A program made the translations under genes and the position numbers. 64,000 nt of DNA from positions 2,992,001-3,056,000 of the forward strand of contig CP075369.1 in the NCBI GenBank assembly GCA_019454205.1. Direction: 5' to 3'. This DNA comes from Xanthobacteraceae bacterium. GTDB taxonomy: Bacteria; Pseudomonadota; Alphaproteobacteria; Rhizobiales; Xanthobacteraceae. The notes beneath the pieces are model-generated. The model was not told the DNA's origin. It searched no databases and worked only from the letters and a program-made list of their open reading frames with translations. Positions 17,856-25,553 of the stretch are shown in pieces (the first letter of the stretch is position 1; every line of letters begins with the position of its first letter).

Positions 17856-18296
17856 TCAGATGTTGAAATCGGCGGAAGCCTCGCCTTCGGCCAGTCCCTC
17901 GCGCTCGGCGTTCCGGCATAGTGACTCGATGGTGATTTCGCCAAGCGCCGCGTCGAACGCACGTTCCGCCTTGGCGATGGCGGGCGCGATGATGTTGGTG
18001 ATCACTGCGGGCTTGCGCTGGCGATCGTTGTTCTCGGCGTTCTCCGCGATCTGCGCGATTTCCGCGATCGAGATGCGGCGGCGCTCGCGCGCGAGTTCAT
18101 AGCCGCCGCGCGGACCGCGCACGCCTTTCAGGATTCCGGCATGGACGAGCGCCTGCAGCATCGGCTCCAGATGCCGCGGCGGCAGGTCGTGCCGTTCCGC
18201 CAGCGCTTTTGCTGCGACCGGACGGCCGCGCGAATGGATCGCCACATCCACCACGGCGGCGACGGCAAGCAAACTTTTTTCGGATAGACGGGCCAT
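17856..18296 (-). CDS. Rrf2-family transcriptional regulator next to cysK
   Basis: A 146-residue winged-helix regulator. The N-terminal MARLSEKSLLAVAAVVDVAI, the recognition segment ALAERHDLPPRHLEPMLQAL and the wing GVRGPRGGYELARE are typical Rrf2. It contains one cysteine only (in ESLCRNAE), so it lacks the three-cysteine Fe-S ligand set of IscR, NsrR and RirA. This places it with cluster-free members such as CymR, the cysteine-metabolism repressor that forms a complex with CysK in Gram-positive bacteria. It begins two bases after the dut stop and is followed by cysK, so all are likely on one transcript. The target and signal are inferred from position. Confidence 0.9.
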   Translation of the reverse strand: MARLSEKSLLAVAAVVDVAIHSRGRPVAAKALAERHDLPPRHLEPMLQALVHAGILKGVRGPRGGYELARERRRISIAEIAQIAENAENNDRQRKPAVITNIIAPAIAKAERAFDAALGEITIESLCRNAEREGLAEGEASADFNI

Positions 18297-18298
18297 GC

Positions 18299-18769
18299 TC
18301 AAGCACTCTTTCGGGATGACTGAACGCCGGTGGAACCGAAGCCGCCGCTGCCGCGCGCGGTTTCGTCCAGCGATTGCACTTCCTGTAATTTCATCTGCTC
18401 GGTGCGCGCGAACACGATCTGCGCGATGCGCATGCCGCGCGTGATCTCGAACGGCTCGTCGCTCGTATTGACGAGGATGACTTTCACTTCGCCGCGATAA
18501 TCGGAATCGATGGTGCCGGGCGCGTTGAGAACGGTGACGCCGTTTTTCAGCGCAAGGCCGGAGCGCGGACGCACCTGCCCCTCGAAGCCCTGCGGGATTG
18601 CGAAGGTCAGCCCGGTCGGCACCGCCGCACGCCCGCGCGGCGCGAGAATGAGCGGCTCGCTGGCGGGAACGGCGGCGACGAGATCCATGCCCGCCGCGCC
18701 CGCGGTCGCATATTCCGGCGCGGGCAAATCCTTCGCGTGATCGAGGCGCGTGAACTGAACGGTGTTCAT
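18299..18769 (-). CDS. dut: dUTP diphosphatase
   Basis: Hydrolyses dUTP to dUMP and keeps uracil out of DNA (trimeric, Mg-dependent). The 156-residue product carries the family motifs in order: AGMDLVAA, RPRSGLALKNG, GTIDSDYRGEV, RIAQIVFA and the flexible C-terminal GSGGFGSTG. The ATG at 18769 overlaps the coaBC stop (ATGA). Coupling of coaBC and dut is widespread in proteobacteria. Confidence 0.97.
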   Translation of the reverse strand: MNTVQFTRLDHAKDLPAPEYATAGAAGMDLVAAVPASEPLILAPRGRAAVPTGLTFAIPQGFEGQVRPRSGLALKNGVTVLNAPGTIDSDYRGEVKVILVNTSDEPFEITRGMRIAQIVFARTEQMKLQEVQSLDETARGSGGFGSTGVQSSRKSA

Positions 18770-19986
18770 GCCGCACCGCCGAGCGTTGCCGCGATTCTTT
18801 TTACAAGGCCGGCCGCGACCGCTTCCTTGCTTTGCATCGGCCAGGATTCGACGCCCGTCGCGCTGACCAGATGCACTTCGTTCGAGCCGCCGCCGAACGT
18901 GGAAGTGCCGGTGGAGACGTCGTTCGCGACGATCCAGTCGCAGCCTTTTTTCATGAGCTTCGCCCGCGCGTTCTCGATCAGGTTTTCCGTTTCCGCCGCG
19001 AAGCCGATCACGAGGCGCGGGCGCAGGTTCGAATGGCGCGAGATGGTGGCGAGGATGTCCGGGTTCTCGGCAAACGAAAGCAACGGCAGCTTTCCGTCCT
19101 GCTTCTTCATCTTCTGCGCGGCTTCGTTCGCGACCCGCCAGTCGGCGACGGCGGCCGCGAAGATCGCGGCGTCCGCGGGCAGCGCGCCTTGCGAAGCGTT
19201 CAGCATCTGCTCGGCGGTCTCGACATGGATGGTTTTCACGCCCGACGGATCGGGCAGCGCGACCGGGCCGGAAACCAGCACCACTTCCGCGCCCGCAATC
19301 GCCGCCATGCGCGCGAGTGCGTGACCCTGCCGTCCGGAGGAATGATTGGAAATGTAGCGCACCGGGTCGATCGGCTCGCGCGTCGGACCCGACGTGACGA
19401 GGATCTTCTTTCCTGCGAGCGCGTCGCGCGCCGGCATCTCGAAAAGATTTTTCTCGATCGCCGCGACGATGGCGAGCGGCTCGCTCATGCGGCCCACGCC
19501 GCGTTCGCCGGTTTCCGCCATCTCGCCCGCTTCCGGGCCGGCGAAGGCAGCGCCGTCGGCTTGCAGCCGTTCGACATTCCTGCGTGTCGCGGTGTTCATC
19601 CACATCGCCGGGTTCATTGCGGGCGCGAGCAGAATCCGCCGGTCGGCGGCGAGCAGCACGGTGGAAGCGAGATCGTCGGCGCGGCCCTGCACCATCTTCG
19701 CCATCAGGTCGGCGGTGGCGGGGGCCACCACGATCAGGTCCGCTTCGCGCGCGAGACGAATGTGACCGATGTCGAACTCAGCCGCGAGATCGAACAGCTC
19801 GGTGAAGGGGCGTTCGCCCGCGATTGCGCCGACCGCGAGCGGGGTCACGAATTCCTGTGCCGCACGGGTCATGATCACGCGCACCTTCGCGCCGCGCTCG
19901 CGCAGCCGCCGGATCAGGTCGAGGCTTTTATAAGCCGCGATCCCGCCCGCGATAATCAGCAGAATATTTTTTCCCTGTAGCGGCAT
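18766..19986 (-). CDS. coaBC: Bifunctional phosphopantothenoylcysteine decarboxylase / phosphopantothenate-cysteine ligase
   Basis: Carries out two consecutive steps of coenzyme A synthesis. CoaC occupies about residues 1-190 (flavin site GGIAAYKSLDLIRRL, VVAPATADLMAKM, APAMNPAMW), and CoaB the rest (ILVTSGPTREPIDPVRYISN, AAAVADWRV, and GCDWIVANDV). The start is ATG 19986 (MPLQGKNIL, 406 residues); an in-frame TTG four codons upstream is not needed. The 131-bp gap to ubiB contains an AT-rich block with TATACA on the minus strand near 20040-20050, a plausible promoter for coaBC-dut-rrf2-cysK, although no good -35 is seen. Confidence 0.96.
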   Translation of the reverse strand: MPLQGKNILLIIAGGIAAYKSLDLIRRLRERGAKVRVIMTRAAQEFVTPLAVGAIAGERPFTELFDLAAEFDIGHIRLAREADLIVVAPATADLMAKMVQGRADDLASTVLLAADRRILLAPAMNPAMWMNTATRRNVERLQADGAAFAGPEAGEMAETGERGVGRMSEPLAIVAAIEKNLFEMPARDALAGKKILVTSGPTREPIDPVRYISNHSSGRQGHALARMAAIAGAEVVLVSGPVALPDPSGVKTIHVETAEQMLNASQGALPADAAIFAAAVADWRVANEAAQKMKKQDGKLPLLSFAENPDILATISRHSNLRPRLVIGFAAETENLIENARAKLMKKGCDWIVANDVSTGTSTFGGGSNEVHLVSATGVESWPMQSKEAVAAGLVKRIAATLGGAA

Positions 19987-20117
19987 GGCGTTACGCAAAA
20001 CCGTGCCCGGTACGTCTTTCCGGGCTAATTATCAGAACTTAACTGTATAATTGCACGCCGTTTGCACAAAGCCAATCCGCCGCCGCCAACATCGTAAATA
20101 AGAGAAGAGGGCGCGGC

Positions 20118-21683
20118 TCAGTGCCAGAACAGGTAGATCGCGAACAGCCCGGCGATCACCCAGAGCGCGAGCGTGGCCCAGCGCCAGTGTTTCGCTTCCG
20201 CGCGGCCGATGGCATCGACCGTCTCCGGTGCGAGTACGATCCCGTCGCGGGTCTGCTCGTCGAAGCGCTCAAACGCGGCAGAGGCGCGCGTCAGCATTTG
20301 CGGCGCGTCGCCGACCAGCCGCGCGAAGGTGCCGAGTTCGCCTGCCGCGCTTTCGAGTTTGCCGATGGGGCCGAGATAGCGCTCGATCCAGCCGCGCACC
20401 ACCGGCTCCGCGGTGGTCCACATATCGAGGTTGGGGTCGAGCGAGCGCGCCACGCCCTCGACCACCACCATCGTCTTCTGCAACAGCAGAAGTTCGGGCC
20501 GCGTGCGCATCTCGAACAGCGACGTCACTTCAAAGAGCAACGTCAGCAGTTTCGCCATCGAGATTTCGCTGGCGGGGCGGTCGTGGATCGGCTCGCCGAT
20601 GGCGCGGATCGCTTGCGCGAAGTCTTCGACCGAATGATGCGCGGGCACATAGCCCGCCTCGAAATGAATCTCGGCGGTGCGCAACCAGTTCTTCGTGATG
20701 AAGCCGTAGAGGATTTCCGCCAGGAACCGCCGCTCCTTCATGCCGAGGCGGCCCATGATGCCGCAATCGACCGCGACCAGATTGCCGTCCGCATCCACGA
20801 ACAGGTTTCCGGGATGCAGGTCGGCGTGGAAGAAGCCGTCGCGGATCGCCTGCCGCAGGAAGCTCTGGATCAGCACGCGGCTTAGCCGCACGAGGTCATG
20901 CCCCTTCGCGCGTAAGGCATCGCGGTCGTTCAGCGGCGTGCCGTCGATCCATTCGGTCGTGAGCACGGGCCGCGCGGTATATTCCCAGAACACGCGCGGC
21001 ACGCGGAAATCGGGGTCTTCTTTCGTATTCTCTTTCAGTTCGGACAGCGCCGCCGCTTCGAGACGCAAATCCATTTCCATCGTCACCGAGCGCGCGAGTG
21101 TTTCCACCGTCGCGATCATGCGAAGCCGCCGCGCTTCCGGCGAACGCTGCTCGGCCATGCGCGCAGCGAAGAAGAAAGTTTCCAGGTCGCGGCGGAAGCG
21201 CGTTTCGATGCCGGGGCGAAGCACCTTTACCGCCACCGCGCGGCGCTCGCCGTCCACCATCATTTCCGCGCGATGCACCTGCGCGATCGAGGCCGCCGCG
21301 ACCGGCGGCCCGAAGGAGACGAACAGGTCCTTGACCGGCTTGCCGAACGAATCCGCGATGATGCGTTCCGCGATCTCGCTGCCGAACGGCGCCATCTTGT
21401 CCTGCAAGGATTCCAGGTCGCGCGAGATTTCCGCGCCGACCACGTCGGGGCGCGTCGCGAGGAACTGGCCGAGTTTCACATAGGAAGGACCGAGGCGCGT
21501 CAGCGCCTTCGCGAGCCGCACGCGGCTCGATCCGGCGCCACGCCGCTCGATCAGCCGCGCAAGCCGGACCAGGATGCGTTGCCCCGGCGTGAGCATGACG
21601 GGGTCGACGAGTGCCAGCACGCCTTCGCGCGCAAACACGAAACCGGCGCGGGCAAGACGGAGAAGATGAATAATGGCGGACAA
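20118..21683 (-). CDS. ubiB: UbiB-family atypical kinase for ubiquinone biosynthesis
   Basis: ADCK/ABC1-family ATPase required for ubiquinone production, membrane-attached. The 521-residue protein has the KxGQ motif in PSYVKLGQFLATRPD, the lysine in RAVAVKVLRPGI, the catalytic loop FFHADLHPGNLFVD and the metal-binding AVDCGIMGRLG, then a C-terminal transmembrane helix (WATLALWVIAGLFAIYLF). The best start is TTG 21683, ten bases after the ubiE stop with GAGG in front; no ATG or GTG lies near. It forms a ubiE-ubiB unit. Confidence 0.94.
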   Translation of the reverse strand: MSAIIHLLRLARAGFVFAREGVLALVDPVMLTPGQRILVRLARLIERRGAGSSRVRLAKALTRLGPSYVKLGQFLATRPDVVGAEISRDLESLQDKMAPFGSEIAERIIADSFGKPVKDLFVSFGPPVAAASIAQVHRAEMMVDGERRAVAVKVLRPGIETRFRRDLETFFFAARMAEQRSPEARRLRMIATVETLARSVTMEMDLRLEAAALSELKENTKEDPDFRVPRVFWEYTARPVLTTEWIDGTPLNDRDALRAKGHDLVRLSRVLIQSFLRQAIRDGFFHADLHPGNLFVDADGNLVAVDCGIMGRLGMKERRFLAEILYGFITKNWLRTAEIHFEAGYVPAHHSVEDFAQAIRAIGEPIHDRPASEISMAKLLTLLFEVTSLFEMRTRPELLLLQKTMVVVEGVARSLDPNLDMWTTAEPVVRGWIERYLGPIGKLESAAGELGTFARLVGDAPQMLTRASAAFERFDEQTRDGIVLAPETVDAIGRAEAKHWRWATLALWVIAGLFAIYLFWH

Positions 21684-21692
21684 TTTCCGGCC

Positions 21693-22454
21693 TCAGAGCC
21701 GCCAGCCGGAATGCAGCGCGACGATGCCGCCGGTCATCGGCGTCGCTTCGACGCGCGAGAACCCGGCCGCGCGCATCAGGCCGGAGAACGCCTCGCGCTC
21801 CGGAAACTTGCGGATCGATTCCACGAGATACTGATAGGACTCGCGGTCACCCGTGACCATGCGGCCGATTTCCGGAATCGCGCGGAACGAATACGCGTCG
21901 TAGATCGCATCCAGTCCCGGCACATCGACCTGGCTGAATTCGAGACAGAAGAACCGGCCGCCGGTCTTCAGCACGCGGAACATTTCTTTCAGCGCGACAG
22001 GAATTCGCGGCACGTTGCGAATTCCGAATGCGATGGTCACGGCGTCGAACTTCCTGTCGGGGAAGGGCAGCGATTCCGCGTTCGCTTCCGCGAAGCGCAC
22101 CGCATGATCGAAGCCTTTTTGCACCGCGCGCTCGCGGCCCACGCCGAGCATGTCGCCGTTGATGTCGGCGACGGTGACCGCGACATTGCTTCCGCCCGCA
22201 TCCACGATGCGAAACGCCACGTCTCCGGTACCGCCCGCGACATCGAGCACGGTAAATGCGCGTTCGCCGAGCGGCGGACGCAGCTTCGAGACGAGGGCTT
22301 CCTTCCAGACCCGGTGCAAGCCGCCGGACATCAGGTCGTTCATCAGGTCGTAGCGTCCCGCGACCGAATGAAACACGTCGTCGACCATGCGCTGCTTGTC
22401 GGTCAGCGGCACGTCGCGGAAGCCGAAATGGGTGGAATTGTCGGGGCTGGTCAT
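21693..22454 (-). CDS. ubiE: Ubiquinone/menaquinone biosynthesis C-methyltransferase
   Basis: SAM-dependent C-methyltransferase of quinone synthesis. The 253-residue product has motif I VLDVAGGTGDVAF, VTVADINGDML, and the family signature IAFGIRNVPR. The ATG at 22454 gives MTSPDNSTHFGFRDVPL; the open frame continues 20 codons upstream into the mutM leader and is not needed. It is divergent from mutM across an 85-bp gap. Confidence 0.96.
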   Translation of the reverse strand: MTSPDNSTHFGFRDVPLTDKQRMVDDVFHSVAGRYDLMNDLMSGGLHRVWKEALVSKLRPPLGERAFTVLDVAGGTGDVAFRIVDAGGSNVAVTVADINGDMLGVGRERAVQKGFDHAVRFAEANAESLPFPDRKFDAVTIAFGIRNVPRIPVALKEMFRVLKTGGRFFCLEFSQVDVPGLDAIYDAYSFRAIPEIGRMVTGDRESYQYLVESIRKFPEREAFSGLMRAAGFSRVEATPMTGGIVALHSGWRL

Positions 22455-22539
22455 GGGGTTCCTGAGCGCGCGGGACCATAGCGCGCGCGCACCCCTTTCG
22501 CTATCACCGTGCAAAGCATCGCGAAAACAGCGTTACCGG

Positions 22540-23421
22540 ATGCCTGAATTACCCGAAGTCGAAACCGTGCGCCGCGGCCTCGTGCCGGTCATGGAAGGCG
22601 CCACCGTCGAGCGGCTGGAAGCGCGGCGCGCGAATTTGCGCTGGCCGCTGCCAGAACAGTTTGCCGCACGCATGCAGGGTCGGAAAATCCTGCGCCTGCG
22701 CCGCCGCGCGAAATACCTGCTGGCCGATCTCGACCGGGACGAGACGCTGATCATGCATCTCGGCATGTCGGGATCGTTCCGCGTCCTGCTCGGTAACGAG
22801 GAAACCTCGCCCGGCGAGTTCATGTATCCGCGGGCAAAAGCGTCGGTGCACGACCATGTGGTCTTTCACATGAGTCCCCGCGCGACCATCACCTTCAACG
22901 ATCCGCGCCGGTTCGGCGCGATGCTGCTGGCCGATACCGCCGCGCTGCCGGAGCACCCCTTGTTCAAGGGTCTCGGCCCGGAGCCGCTGGGCAATGAGCT
23001 GACCGCCGTCTATCTCGCCGCGAAATGCGCCGGGCGCTCTACCAGCCTGAAAGCCGCGCTCCTCGACCAGCGCATCGTGGCGGGCCTCGGCAATATATAT
23101 GTGTCGGAGGCGCTGCATTTGGCGCACCTCTCCCCGAAACGGCCCGCCCGCGTGCTGGCGGATCGCGGCGGTGACCCGGCCGAGGGTGCCAAGCGCCTCG
23201 TTCCCGCAATCAGGAAGGTGATTGCCGCCGCCATCGAGGCGGGCGGCTCGTCGCTGCGCGATCACCGGAAAACCGACGGCGATCTCGGCATGTTCCAGCA
23301 CCGTTTCCGGGTCTATGACCGCGAAGGCGTGAAGTGCCCGACCCGCGGCTGCACGGGCAAGATCAAGGCGATCGTGCAGAATGCGCGCACCACCTATTAC
23401 TGCCCGGTCTGTCAGCGCTGA
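22540..23421 (+). CDS. mutM: Formamidopyrimidine-DNA glycosylase
   Basis: Bifunctional base-excision repair enzyme that removes 8-oxoguanine and nicks the strand. The start is fixed by the mature N-terminus MPELPEVETVRRG, whose Pro2 and Glu3 are catalytic. The H2TH region follows (LDQRIVAGLGNIYVSEAL) and the C-terminal zinc finger is complete (KCPTRGCTG, then YYCPVCQR, a CX4C and CX2C pair). The length of 293 residues is standard. It is divergent from ubiE and followed by an enoyl-CoA hydratase, the arrangement commonly seen on the left of dnaA in this order. Confidence 0.97.
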   Translation: MPELPEVETVRRGLVPVMEGATVERLEARRANLRWPLPEQFAARMQGRKILRLRRRAKYLLADLDRDETLIMHLGMSGSFRVLLGNEETSPGEFMYPRAKASVHDHVVFHMSPRATITFNDPRRFGAMLLADTAALPEHPLFKGLGPEPLGNELTAVYLAAKCAGRSTSLKAALLDQRIVAGLGNIYVSEALHLAHLSPKRPARVLADRGGDPAEGAKRLVPAIRKVIAAAIEAGGSSLRDHRKTDGDLGMFQHRFRVYDREGVKCPTRGCTGKIKAIVQNARTTYYCPVCQR

Positions 23422-23474
23422 TGTTGCGGCGCTAAGAAGCCTTGGCTAGCAAAGGGGAAGCTGGAGGAACACGC

Positions 23475-24263
23475 ATGTCCGAACAAAAGACGGCTTACGA
23501 AACCATCCTGGTCGAAACCAAAGGCCGCGTCGGCATCATCACGCTGAACCGCCCGAAGGCGCTGAACGCGCTGAACGCGCAGATCTTCAGGGAAATGAAT
23601 GCCGTGCTCGACGGCTGGGAGACCGACGCGAACATCGGCTGCGTGATCCTGACCGGCTCCGAGAAGGCTTTCGCCGCAGGCGCTGACATTAAAGAGATGG
23701 AACCGCTCGAATATCCCGGCACCTATGTCGACGACTTCATCACGCCATGGGACCGGCTCGGCCGTTTCCGCAAGCCGCTGGTCGCGGCGGTGTCGGGCTA
23801 TGCGCTCGGGGGCGGCTGCGAAGTCGCGATGATGTGCGACATCCTTCTTGCCGCCGACAATGCGCAGTTCGGCCAGCCCGAGATCAAGCTCGGCGTCATT
23901 CCCGGCGCGGGCGGCACGCAGCGCCTGACCCGTATCATCGGCAAGGCGAAGGCGATGGAACTCGTACTCACCGGCCGCATGATGGGCGCCGAGGAAGCCG
24001 AGCGTTCCGGTCTGGTCGCGCGGATCGTGCCGCTGGCCGATCTGCAAAAGGAAGCGCTGAAAGTCGCCGAGACGATTGCCGGTCTGTCGCTGCCTGCGGT
24101 CATGGCCGCGAAGGAAAGCGTAAATCGCGCCTATGAGAGCACGCTTTCGGAGGGCATCCGCTTCGAGCGGCGGGTATTCCAGTCGCTGTTCGGCACCGGG
24201 GATCAGAAGGAAGGCATGAATGCCTTCGTTTCCAAGCGTCCGCCCGCCTTCAAGCACCGGTAA
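23475..24263 (+). CDS. Enoyl-CoA hydratase
   Basis: Crotonase-fold enzyme of 262 residues, most likely a general beta-oxidation hydratase. It shows the oxyanion-hole segments FAAGADIKEM and YALGGGCEVAMMCD and both glutamates of the classical hydratases (GGCEVAMM and FGQPEIKLGVIPGAGG). The ATG at 23475 is preceded by GGAGG at 23463. It is a single gene between mutM and rpsT and the sequence gives no specific substrate. The gene name (ech, fadB1 or paaF in different genomes) is left blank. Confidence 0.93.
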   Translation: MSEQKTAYETILVETKGRVGIITLNRPKALNALNAQIFREMNAVLDGWETDANIGCVILTGSEKAFAAGADIKEMEPLEYPGTYVDDFITPWDRLGRFRKPLVAAVSGYALGGGCEVAMMCDILLAADNAQFGQPEIKLGVIPGAGGTQRLTRIIGKAKAMELVLTGRMMGAEEAERSGLVARIVPLADLQKEALKVAETIAGLSLPAVMAAKESVNRAYESTLSEGIRFERRVFQSLFGTGDQKEGMNAFVSKRPPAFKHR

Positions 24264-24293
24264 ACGCTGGCAAAATTCGCCCGTATTCTTCCG

Positions 24294-24322
24294 TTGACGG
24301 CCCTGACCTGCCCGCCTATAGG
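24294..24322 (+). promoter_or_regulatory. Promoter of rpsT
   Basis: TTGACG at 24294-24299 and TATAGG at 24317-24322 are separated by exactly 17 bases, a good housekeeping-sigma match. The transcript would have a leader of about 75 bases before the rpsT ATG, including a GC-rich inverted segment around 24331-24366. Confidence 0.75.
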
Positions 24323-24404
24323 AACCGCGCCCGGAGAGGCCGGCGTATTCGCCGTTCGCCGGGGTTCCTTTTTGTCACACAACTAAACCTACGGTACCGG
24401 CTTC

Positions 24405-24668
24405 ATGGCCAATACGACTTCTGCGAAAAAAGCGAGCCGCAAGATTGCGCGCCGCACGACCATCAACATTGCGCGTCGCTCCCGCATGCGAACTTTTATC
24501 CGCAAGGTGGAAGAAGCGATCGCTGGCGGCGACAAGACAAAGGCGCGCGAAGCGATGAAAGCGGCGGAGCCGGTCATCGTGCGCGCGGCGCAGAATGGCG
24601 TCATTCACAAGAACACCGCTTCGCGCACCGTTTCGCGTCTTACCGCGCGCGTTAAGAAGCTAGGCTGA
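24405..24668 (+). CDS. rpsT: 30S ribosomal protein S20
   Basis: An 87-residue basic protein that binds 16S rRNA. It begins MANTTSAKKASRKIARRT and has the internal RRSRMRTFIRKVEEAI and C-terminal HKNTASRTVSRLTARVKKL, all typical S20. It has its own consensus-like promoter and its own terminator, so it is a monocistronic unit. Location directly before dnaA is conserved in many alphaproteobacteria. Confidence 0.98.
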   Translation: MANTTSAKKASRKIARRTTINIARRSRMRTFIRKVEEAIAGGDKTKAREAMKAAEPVIVRAAQNGVIHKNTASRTVSRLTARVKKLG

Positions 24669-24701
24669 CCTAAAAGCAATCTTGACTTTGGTCGTTTCAT
24701 G

Positions 24702-24730
24702 AAAATCCCGGCGCTTGCGCCGGGATTTTT
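24702..24730 (+). terminator. Rho-independent terminator of rpsT
   Basis: Stem AAAATCCCGGCG (24702-24713), loop CTTG, stem CGCCGGGATTTT, then TATTTT. It isolates rpsT from the dnaA leader. Confidence 0.92.
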
Positions 24731-25553
24731 ATTTTGACTCACTGTTTCGGATTGTGCAGCCGCGCGTTTTTGCGCGTGTGCGCGACGGGATAGGGCTTCG
24801 CATTTGAAAAAAAATCGCGAAGATTCACAGAAACTTGGCAGTCAAGATTTTTTCTGGAGTTGGAAAACGCTGTCATCGCTGCAATTCGATGAAAAAACTT
24901 CATTCATGCTCTTGTCACCTTGCCGTCATGCATGAGCGCGGCTCCGGAGCCGATTCCTTCAACTGAGTCAGCGATTTGTGGCGGCGAAAAAAAATCATTC
25001 GCCGTGCTGCGGCGTATGGCGCAGGCGTGGCAAGCGCATGCATGCGCAAAACGCCGTTGATTGTCGCGTTCTCGCTGCTTATCGTCATTTCGTCTTCGAG
25101 GTTACGGCGAAGACATCAGCTTCAGCGGTAGCGTGTTTTTACACTCATCATTCGATGGGCGGGGAGGTTTTGTTCCAAAACGGCATACGGTTCACCTGTG
25201 ACATGCGGCGACAGGTAAACGAGTAGTCATTTGGAAGCGGCGGCAATCGAGACGGACGGGCGGCGGCAATTTTGACGACAACAATACGGCGCAGCACGGA
25301 GCGCCGAACGGGGCGGCGATGAACAACAAGACGAAAAACGGCGGCAGCGAACAATTCAGAGCGCGCAGCGGCGGTATCGCCACCGTCTGTAGCGTGCAAG
25401 CGCGCGCGAAACACCGATCCGGGTAACAACCGGGCCGGCGGGCAAGCGCCAGACGACTTCTCATCCTTTCAATGACAACCGATGAAAGTGCGTGCCGGTG
25501 CCGCGGATGCGGCGCGGACGCCGCTTCGTCAGCAGATTTCGCCGGGAGCGAAA
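24731..25553 (+). promoter_or_regulatory. Long non-coding leader upstream of dnaA
   Basis: About 820 bases with no convincing gene, less GC-rich than its surroundings in the first half (A-tracts at 24809 and 24986). It contains three GANTC sites (24822-24826, 24952-24956, 24965-24969), the perfect palindromes TCATGCATGA (24926-24935) and GCGCATGCATGCGC (25034-25047), GTTTTG-TTC-CAAAAC (25167-25181), and the near-perfect inverted repeat GTTCACCTGT-N11-ACAGGTAAAC (25190-25220). I see no cluster of DnaA boxes (TTATCCACA) and no CtrA site (TTAA-N7-TTAA), so I read it as dnaA regulatory DNA, not as an origin. Short frames inside it have no family features. Confidence 0.6.

Noticed and set aside
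24978..25429. Two short frames (82 residues plus, 93 residues minus) in the dnaA leader
   Set aside because: Neither has a ribosome site, family motif or codon use like the neighbours; they overlap each other on opposite strands and look like chance openings.
24731..25553. Origin of replication at dnaA
   Set aside because: The region is non-coding and has AT-rich patches, but I found no group of TTATCCACA-type DnaA boxes or CtrA sites, and in this order the origin is generally near hemE, which is not in the window. A GC-skew calculation over the whole chromosome would decide.
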